The notes under the pieces were generated by a model, which ran no database searches, was not told where the DNA came from, and saw only the letters and a program-made list of their open reading frames with translations. A stretch of DNA of 31,412 nucleotides from JAXGYX01 sp964487355 (GTDB lineage Bacteria > Bacillota > Clostridia > Saccharofermentanales > Fastidiosipilaceae): the NCBI GenBank assembly GCA_964487355.1, contig CAZAPS010000019.1:1-31412 (forward strand). Direction: 5' to 3'. The translations under genes were made by a program, and so were the position numbers. Numbering within the stretch: position 1 is the first letter of the stretch; each line of letters begins with the position of its first letter. Positions 25,966 through 31,412 of this stretch are shown here, piece by piece.

Positions 25966-28044
25966 ATGGACAGGTATCCAGTTTCGAAAGAGAATGGACC
26001 TAATATTCAGCACCCGCGCCCCGTCGCGCCAACCCAGCGCAAATCGATTGACAATAGAACGCGGACAATTTCGTCCTTTCAAGGTTTGAGAGGGCTGGCG
26101 GTCATTTTTGTGATGTTGTATCACCTGTTTCCGGCCACCGTCAAAGGCGGTTTTCTAGGGGTGCCTGTTTTTCTGGCTTTGTCCGGTTATTTGGTCACTG
26201 ATTCATTTTTGCGTTCATACAACACCAAGCGATCATTATTTTTGGGCGACTTTTATAAAAAAAGAATCAGCCGTATTTTTCCTCCTCTGATTTTTGTGCT
26301 GTTGATTCTCACGACCTGGATTTTTTGGGTTCACCCTGATTTGTTGTTGAATTATAGGGAAAACCTGTTTAGCACAATAGGCGGTTACAATAATTGGTGG
26401 CAGATCACCCAAAATCTGTCCTATTTTGACCTACATGGAAATCTGAATCCCTTGACACATATGTGGACGATGGGGTTGGAAATCCAGTTTTATCTTGCCT
26501 GGCCGCTGTTAATGTCGGTGATCGTGCGGATCAACAAACATAATACTCGGTTTGTGACTTTTGCCGCGAGCTTTCTGCTGGCCGTTGCCTCGTTCACCGC
26601 GATGGTCGTCCTGACAGCGTTGAAATTTCCGATAACCAGAGTGTATTACGGTACGGACACCAGAGCGTTCAGCTTTCTGTTAGGAGCGATGCTGGCAGGT
26701 TTGCTGCCTGTCTCCCGTCTGCGCCGACTGACCGATTATCTGCCTCGCAAAGACCTGGATTTTATTGGTCTGATTGTCACCTTCCTCGTTTTGATATTTA
26801 TGTTTTTCCTGCCCGGCGATCGGGCGATAGCGTATTATTTCGGAATATTCTCTTATTCCGTGCTAATTGTAATCTTGTTGGCCTGTGTGGGTGATCGGCG
26901 TACCGTGTTTGGACGAGTCTTTTCCTTAAAACCGCTGCGGGTGATAGGCAAACGATCCTATTCACTTTATCTGTGGCAATACTCAATCATGATTTTGAGT
27001 CAGGATTTGCTGAGATTTGTCAAGATTTCTTATTGGACAACCGTCGTTGTCCAGCTTATCGTCGTGGTGCTTATGGCGGAGTTTACCTATCGATTGACAG
27101 AAGTGAATTGGAGTCGATTTGTGAATTACCTGTTGCGCTCGATTCAATCTGATCGCTCACCGGAACCAACAACTCGAAATCGTAAAATGATCGCCAATAT
27201 TTCAGTATGGCTCGTGGTGGTGTTTTGCTTTTCCAGCACGGTCGCCGCGGTGGTCCGGGCACCGACAGGGAAAGCCGCCTACACCGATGAACTCGCGGAG
27301 CGAATAGAAGGTCAGGCATCCGATGAGTCGGTGTATGAGGAAGACGAGGCGCTCACAGCGCAAAAATCCGGGGTCGAAGTGCAGGTTGGATCCGCGCTGG
27401 ACTTTGATTCAGTGCTGCGCCTGTTGGATCCGGAAATGGAGACAGAGCCTGTTGAGACGACCGATCCCGCTGAATATCTGTCGGAACAGGCCAGGCTTGT
27501 GGTCCGAAATTACCCTGAATTAACCATGGGTGAGGACGAAGTTGACTTTTTGCAATCATTGCCGATCACCTGTATTGGTGATTCCGTCGCGGCCAGCGCA
27601 GCGGCGGAACTGAAAAACGCCATGCCGATGATCGACGTGGATAGCAAGGTCAGCCGTCAATTCCCGGACGGCATCAAGTTGTTGCTTGAAAAACAGGTGA
27701 GCGACAATCTGCAAACTGATATTTTGTTTATGCTTGGCACCAACGGTGTGTTGAATGACTCGATGGTGCAAGAAGTTTGCACAGAGTTTTCCGATCATAA
27801 TATTTATTTCTTGACTGTTGTTGAACTGTCACCTGAAGTTGAAGAACGAATCAATCAGACATTGAAGCGAGCCTCTCAACCTTATGACAACGCGGTTGTG
27901 ATCGATTGGTACGAGTTTGCCAAGACCAAACCGGAATTATTCTATGGAGACGCCACCCATCCAAATGCCACCGGCGCCAAAGTGTTCGCGGAGTTTGTGG
28001 CGAAAGAATTGGCGCGGTCACGTTTGGCTGAAGTGACCGATTGA
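25966..28044 (+). CDS. OatA-like membrane O-acetyltransferase with SGNH domain
   Basis: Two-domain envelope acyltransferase of 692 residues. An N-terminal acyltransferase-3 membrane domain (about 37-420; RGLAVIFVMLYHLFP with H53, roughly ten TM helices, plus FLGVPVFLALSGYLVTDSFL) moves acyl groups across the membrane. An extracellular SGNH hydrolase-like domain has GDSVA (G538-D539-S540), MLGTNG, and DATH (D662 to H665) as the catalytic block. OatA O-acetylates peptidoglycan muramic acid and so blocks lysozyme; relatives modify teichoic acids or other glycans, so the substrate here is inferred. ATG 25966 has GGAGG at 25956-25960. The 48-base gap after accDA has no terminator, so read-through from the fab operon is possible. 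Confidence 0.88.
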   Translation: MDRYPVSKENGPNIQHPRPVAPTQRKSIDNRTRTISSFQGLRGLAVIFVMLYHLFPATVKGGFLGVPVFLALSGYLVTDSFLRSYNTKRSLFLGDFYKKRISRIFPPLIFVLLILTTWIFWVHPDLLLNYRENLFSTIGGYNNWWQITQNLSYFDLHGNLNPLTHMWTMGLEIQFYLAWPLLMSVIVRINKHNTRFVTFAASFLLAVASFTAMVVLTALKFPITRVYYGTDTRAFSFLLGAMLAGLLPVSRLRRLTDYLPRKDLDFIGLIVTFLVLIFMFFLPGDRAIAYYFGIFSYSVLIVILLACVGDRRTVFGRVFSLKPLRVIGKRSYSLYLWQYSIMILSQDLLRFVKISYWTTVVVQLIVVVLMAEFTYRLTEVNWSRFVNYLLRSIQSDRSPEPTTRNRKMIANISVWLVVVFCFSSTVAAVVRAPTGKAAYTDELAERIEGQASDESVYEEDEALTAQKSGVEVQVGSALDFDSVLRLLDPEMETEPVETTDPAEYLSEQARLVVRNYPELTMGEDEVDFLQSLPITCIGDSVAASAAAELKNAMPMIDVDSKVSRQFPDGIKLLLEKQVSDNLQTDILFMLGTNGVLNDSMVQEVCTEFSDHNIYFLTVVELSPEVEERINQTLKRASQPYDNAVVIDWYEFAKTKPELFYGDATHPNATGAKVFAEFVAKELARSRLAEVTD

Positions 28045-28054
28045 TCATAATAAA

Positions 28055-28086
28055 GCGACCCGCTTGATGATCAGGCAGGCCGCGGG
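28055..28086. terminator. Possible terminator between oatA-like gene and prfC
   Basis: GACCCGC and GCGGGTT can pair (7 bp with one G-U) around a loop of about 18 bases, between two convergent stops. AT-rich sequence follows on both sides, but no clear T-run is present. It is weaker than the other two terminators. Confidence 0.4.
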
Positions 28087-28108
28087 TTATATATTATAAA
28101 AGAGGCAT

Positions 28109-29719
28109 TCAGTCGTTGATTTGACTGAGTGTCAAACCTTCATTTCGTTCAAGCGCCCAATCGATCGCCCAGGGTGATTCAAACAACAATACCGGCTGTT
28201 CATAGCGGTCCACCACCTTCATGGTTGTGCTGGTCAGATTGAGATTGTCAAAATCATCCGCGGTGGCGAAATCCTTGCCATCAAGCTTGAGCCAGCGCGC
28301 CAGGCGGTAGTCCAGCATGGTTTTGCGAATGTCCACTTTGTATTCATTTTGCAAACGGTGCTCAAGCACATCAAACTGCAGCACGCCCACCACACCGACA
28401 ACATAGGTCTCGGTGCCAACATCGGGCTGCTTATATAGCTGGACCGCTCCTTCTTGCGCAAGTTGTCTCATTCCTTTGTTGAACTGTTTACGTTTCATTG
28501 AGTCTTTGGGCGAGACCAACGCGAAATGTTCAGGTGGAAATTGAGGAATGTCAGCGAATTTCACCGGATCTTTTCCGGTGTAAAGTGAATCTCCGATACG
28601 GAATTGATCGGGATCAAATACCCCGATAATGTCCCCGGCGAAGGCTTCTTCAAGCACGCGATGATCCTGCGCCATAAATGTCTGGGGCTGATTTAGGCGA
28701 ACAAGACGCCCATCCCTCTGATTTGTAATCTCCAAACCTTTTTTAAAATGTCCGGAACAAATGCGAATAAAAGCCATGCGGTCGCGGTGTCCCGGATTCA
28801 TGTTGGCCTGAATCTTAAACACAAAGGCGGTGAACTCCTCGTCAGTCGGGCTCACCATACCTTCCTCGACGACCATGGCGCTCGGTGGTGGAGCCATCTT
28901 CAAGAAGTCGTGCAGAAAAGGCTCTACACCAAAGTTGGTGATCGCGCTGCCAAAAAACACCGGTGTCAGCTCACCATTGGCGACCCTGGTCATATCAAGG
29001 GAGTCACCGGCGATGTTCAACAACTCAATATCATCTTTTAAATGGAGATGGTAATCCGAACCGATCAACGCGCCCAGCTGGGGGTCGTCGACATCGGTCA
29101 ACTGAATATCCACCTGAGTCGCTCCGTGAGTGGCGTTGGACACGAACTGCTCAACATGGCGTTTCTCACGATTATAGGTTCCCTTGAAATCGCCGTCCGT
29201 GCCAATCGGCCAGTTGATTGGATAAGAATCAATGTTCAAAACTTTCTCCAACTGGTCGAGCAATTCAAATGGTGGCAGGGAGGCGCGGTCCATTTTGTTG
29301 ATGAATGTAAAAATGGGAATGCCACGTTTTTTACAGACTTCAAATAATTTGATGGTCTGTGGCTCCACACCTCGCGCGCCATCGATCAACATGACAGCTG
29401 AATCGGCGGCACACAACGTGCGATAGGTATCCTCTGAGAAATCCTGGTGACCGGGAGTGTCCAGGATGTTGATCACTTTTCCTTCATATTCAAATTGCAT
29501 AATCGAAGATGTGACGGAGATGCCTCGCTGTTTTTCAATTTCCATCCAATCAGAGGTGGCGTGGTGAGAGGCTTTTCGCGCCTTCACGCTGCCCGCCTCA
29601 CGGATCGCGCCGCCATATAACAATAGTTTTTCGGTAATTGTGGTCTTGCCCGCGTCGGGATGGGAAATAATGGCGAATGTGCGACGCCGGGCGACTTCAT
29701 TTGACAATAAAACAGTCAT
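28109..29719 (-). CDS. prfC: Peptide chain release factor 3
   Basis: Translational GTPase that recycles RF1/RF2 from the ribosome after termination. The product is 536 residues, the usual length for RF3. G1 SHPDAGKTT (19-27), an effector-region GISVTSSIMQFEY, G3 DTPGHQDFSEDTYR, and G4 NKMDR are all visible. RF3-specific features are the WMEIEKQRGIS stretch and the domain 2/3 sequence FRIGDSLYTGKDPVKFADIPQFPPEHFA. ATG 29719 has AAGGAG ten bases upstream. It follows the DUF815 ATPase on the same strand after 71 bases with no evident terminator. Confidence 0.96.
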   Translation of the reverse strand: MTVLLSNEVARRRTFAIISHPDAGKTTITEKLLLYGGAIREAGSVKARKASHHATSDWMEIEKQRGISVTSSIMQFEYEGKVINILDTPGHQDFSEDTYRTLCAADSAVMLIDGARGVEPQTIKLFEVCKKRGIPIFTFINKMDRASLPPFELLDQLEKVLNIDSYPINWPIGTDGDFKGTYNREKRHVEQFVSNATHGATQVDIQLTDVDDPQLGALIGSDYHLHLKDDIELLNIAGDSLDMTRVANGELTPVFFGSAITNFGVEPFLHDFLKMAPPPSAMVVEEGMVSPTDEEFTAFVFKIQANMNPGHRDRMAFIRICSGHFKKGLEITNQRDGRLVRLNQPQTFMAQDHRVLEEAFAGDIIGVFDPDQFRIGDSLYTGKDPVKFADIPQFPPEHFALVSPKDSMKRKQFNKGMRQLAQEGAVQLYKQPDVGTETYVVGVVGVLQFDVLEHRLQNEYKVDIRKTMLDYRLARWLKLDGKDFATADDFDNLNLTSTTMKVVDRYEQPVLLFESPWAIDWALERNEGLTLSQIND

Positions 29720-29790
29720 GTGGGATCTCCTTAAGAAGAATGATTTGAAACGTGACAGCGGGAAACAGGGCAGCGGAAATTCAGATCGGA

Positions 29791-31197
29791 TTAGTTTTCA
29801 TTGGCGATCTGCCGCACAAACCTGCGCGCGGTGCGCGGTGAGCGGCTGCCGATATGGTTCGCGAAGGTCAGCGCTTCACGCTCCAAAACGTCCGAGTCGA
29901 TGTCCAGCTTGCTTTTCGACGCGATATCCGCGACGATCTCCAGATATGTTTTTTGCAACGGCGTACGGAAGTGAAGGCTGAGACCAAACCGCTCAGCGAG
30001 TGATAATTTTTCGTGACGCGCGTCATTTTCGAACAGATCCTCTTGCGTGTCGCTAAAACGCTCAACCACGATGTGACGTCGGTTCGAAGTGACGTAGATC
30101 AGTGTGTTCGCAGGCTGTTTGGCTGAGCCACCTTCCAAAATCGATTTCAATGAGTTGTACTCGTCTCCCTGGGCCTCAAAACTTAGATCATCGATGAAGA
30201 CGATGAATTTGATTCGGCTGTCGCTTAGTTTATCCAGCAACTCCGGCAGTTCGCCGAGATCTCTTTTCTTCACCTCGACGATGCGCAGTCCGCGCGCGCC
30301 AAACTCGTTGCCCACGGCCTTGACTGTGGATGACTTGCCGGTCCCCCTCGCGCCATACAACAAAACATTTTCAGCTGACTTTCCATCCAAAAATAATTTG
30401 GTGTTGTCCACAACCTTGGCGATCATTCCGTCGTAGTCGAGCAGACAGTTCAAAGTGATCGGGTCGGGTGTGAGTATGGGCCTCAGATGGCTGTCTGACC
30501 AGCTGAAAGAATACGCGAACGGCATCTCGCCATAGCCATTCACGCGATGGAAATCACGCAAATCATTGTAGCAGCCTGACCATCCGTTTTCGTGAGGTAA
30601 AGCTGTCAGCAAGAGATCACAAACCGCATGGGGAGAATGAGCTTTTCGTCTTTTTCTTGTCCCGCCGGATTTGTTAAAGGGGAGGACCGGCCACTCAGGC
30701 AACTTGGTGATGATGGACAGCGCCCATTCCTGAGAGGTCTGAATCGCCTCGGCGCGCAATAATTCTTTGATGTCTGTTGGGTTGAGTTGCGCGAGCTGTT
30801 GCAATGTGTTCAAATCCTCGACGACACTCGGCGCCAACTGAGACTCGCCATCACCGGAGCGCTGTTGACCACACGGTTGATGCGACGCCCGGCTCAATCG
30901 ATGGCGGGATACCGAAGAGACGGCCCGAGTGAACGGGTTTGCGTCGCGTAAAACCGCATGGATCACGTACTCACTCCAAGACATCAGACAGTTTTCTTTA
31001 ATGAGCGAGCGATACATGGCGGAATAGGCGCGCGCCTGTGTGTGGATGTTGGCCGTGTCCTGATTCAGCGTCGTGATTAAATCAAGGGCGCGCCGGATTG
31101 GTGGGTCTTTCAGCACTCCGTTGTAAACGGACAGGCAGTCCATGGCCAGTTCTAGTTTTAAAAAATTTGTACGCGCTTTCGATCTTTTTTCCAGCAT
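29791..31197 (-). CDS. DUF815-family AAA+ ATPase
   Basis: 468 residues. The C-terminal half (about 250-465) is a DUF815-type P-loop ATPase: GARGTGKSS (282-290, Walker A), FIVFIDDLSF (331-340, Walker B), IYVTSNRRHIV (sensor 1-like) and SLAERFGLSLHF, then RSPRTARRFVRQ. The N-terminal half (1-245) is helical and poorly conserved, with basic stretches (RKRRKAH) and no recognisable domain. DUF815 proteins are widespread in bacteria, but their cellular role is not settled; they resemble DnaC/Cdc48-like AAA+ modules. ATG 31197 has AGGGGG about six bases upstream, and the 165-base gap before the divergent yebC holds AT-rich promoter-like sequence. Confidence 0.88.
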   Translation of the reverse strand: MLEKRSKARTNFLKLELAMDCLSVYNGVLKDPPIRRALDLITTLNQDTANIHTQARAYSAMYRSLIKENCLMSWSEYVIHAVLRDANPFTRAVSSVSRHRLSRASHQPCGQQRSGDGESQLAPSVVEDLNTLQQLAQLNPTDIKELLRAEAIQTSQEWALSIITKLPEWPVLPFNKSGGTRKRRKAHSPHAVCDLLLTALPHENGWSGCYNDLRDFHRVNGYGEMPFAYSFSWSDSHLRPILTPDPITLNCLLDYDGMIAKVVDNTKLFLDGKSAENVLLYGARGTGKSSTVKAVGNEFGARGLRIVEVKKRDLGELPELLDKLSDSRIKFIVFIDDLSFEAQGDEYNSLKSILEGGSAKQPANTLIYVTSNRRHIVVERFSDTQEDLFENDARHEKLSLAERFGLSLHFRTPLQKTYLEIVADIASKSKLDIDSDVLEREALTFANHIGSRSPRTARRFVRQIANEN

Positions 31198-31297
31198 CGT
31201 CGTCCCCCTATTTTGTCGAGAAAATAAGTGTAAAATAATATATTAAGCCAAATTAACAAAATTCAGAATCACATTTTATCATAGCATAGGACGATTA

Positions 31298-31326
31298 TTT
31301 TCAATTCAAGTGAATTTTCGTATAAT
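31298..31326 (+). promoter_or_regulatory. Probable promoter of the yebC-family gene
   Basis: A perfect -10 TATAAT (31321-31326) is preceded at 17 bases by TTTTCA (31298-31303, 4 of 6 matches to TTGACA). Transcription would start about 30 bases before the ATG. The short palindrome TTCAAGTGAA (31305-31314) lies in the spacer and might be an operator, but nothing more supports that. Confidence 0.55.
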
Positions 31327-31362
31327 AAATAAGAATCAATATAATTCAGCAGGAGGAATAAC

Positions 31363-31412
31363 ATGGCCGGACATTCAAAATGGAGCAACATCAAACGTAA
31401 AAAAGGAGCTGC
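31363..31412 (+). CDS. YebC/PmpR-family protein, N-terminus only (partial)
   Basis: ATG 31363 follows AGGAGG (31351-31356). The 16 complete codons read MAGHSKWSNIKRKKGA, the near-invariant opening of YebC/PmpR/TACO1 proteins. These have been described as transcription regulators and, more recently, as factors aiding translation of difficult sequences. The rest of the gene is beyond the right edge. Confidence 0.9.
   Translation, partial: MAGHSKWSNIKRKKGA

Overview
The window looks like a chromosomal segment of a Bacillota (Firmicutes), probably a Clostridia-type anaerobe. The signs are strong GGAGG-type ribosome sites, FabK rather than FabI as enoyl-ACP reductase, an AccD-AccA fusion, AsnA-type asparagine synthetase, a TcaA-like surface protein, an OatA-like acyltransferase and a DUF815 ATPase. 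Genus-level placement is not possible from sequence reading alone. The window is gene-dense. No stretch over 300 bases lacks a gene, and I saw no rRNA, tRNA, CRISPR array, IS element or phage gene.

Left part, plus strand (1-6192): the tail of an unidentified membrane protein, a TcaA/YvbJ-like membrane-anchored protein with a Thr-rich linker, a cation-diffusion-facilitator transporter with two C-terminal domains, AsnA, and a cytoplasmic GH13 alpha-amylase. A 32-base palindrome (6255-6286) separates this block from the next, convergent one.

Polyamine block, minus strand (12995 down to 6339): speD, speA, speE, speB, carboxynorspermidine synthase, carboxynorspermidine decarboxylase. Arginine would be decarboxylated to agmatine and hydrolysed to putrescine. 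Putrescine could then become spermidine by two chemically different routes: decarboxylated SAM (SpeD/SpeE), or aspartate semialdehyde plus decarboxylation (CANSDH/CANSDC). Having both in one block is unusual.

Between the polyamine and fatty-acid blocks lies a tightly coupled two-gene unit on the minus strand (16160 to 13116). It encodes a three-TM protein resembling MotA/ExbB/ZorA with a ~400-residue helical cytoplasmic tail, and a 429-residue protein I do not recognise. No MotB/ExbD/ZorB partner or helicase is nearby. This pair is the best candidate for an undescribed system in the window.

Fatty-acid block (16323-25917): fabD is divergent from fabH-fabK-fabG-fabF-accB-fabZ-accC-accDA. Together these encode acetyl-CoA carboxylase and the elongation cycle from initiation to enoyl reduction, but acpP is missing. 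The fabD/fabH intergenic region has a good minus-strand promoter and two FabT-like operator sequences. A 175-base gap between fabG and fabF holds a hairpin abutting a near-perfect Shine-Dalgarno with no convincing gene after it. An OatA-like acyltransferase follows the operon.

Right end: prfC (release factor 3) and a DUF815 ATPase on the minus strand, then the first 16 codons of a YebC/PmpR-family gene running off the edge on the plus strand.
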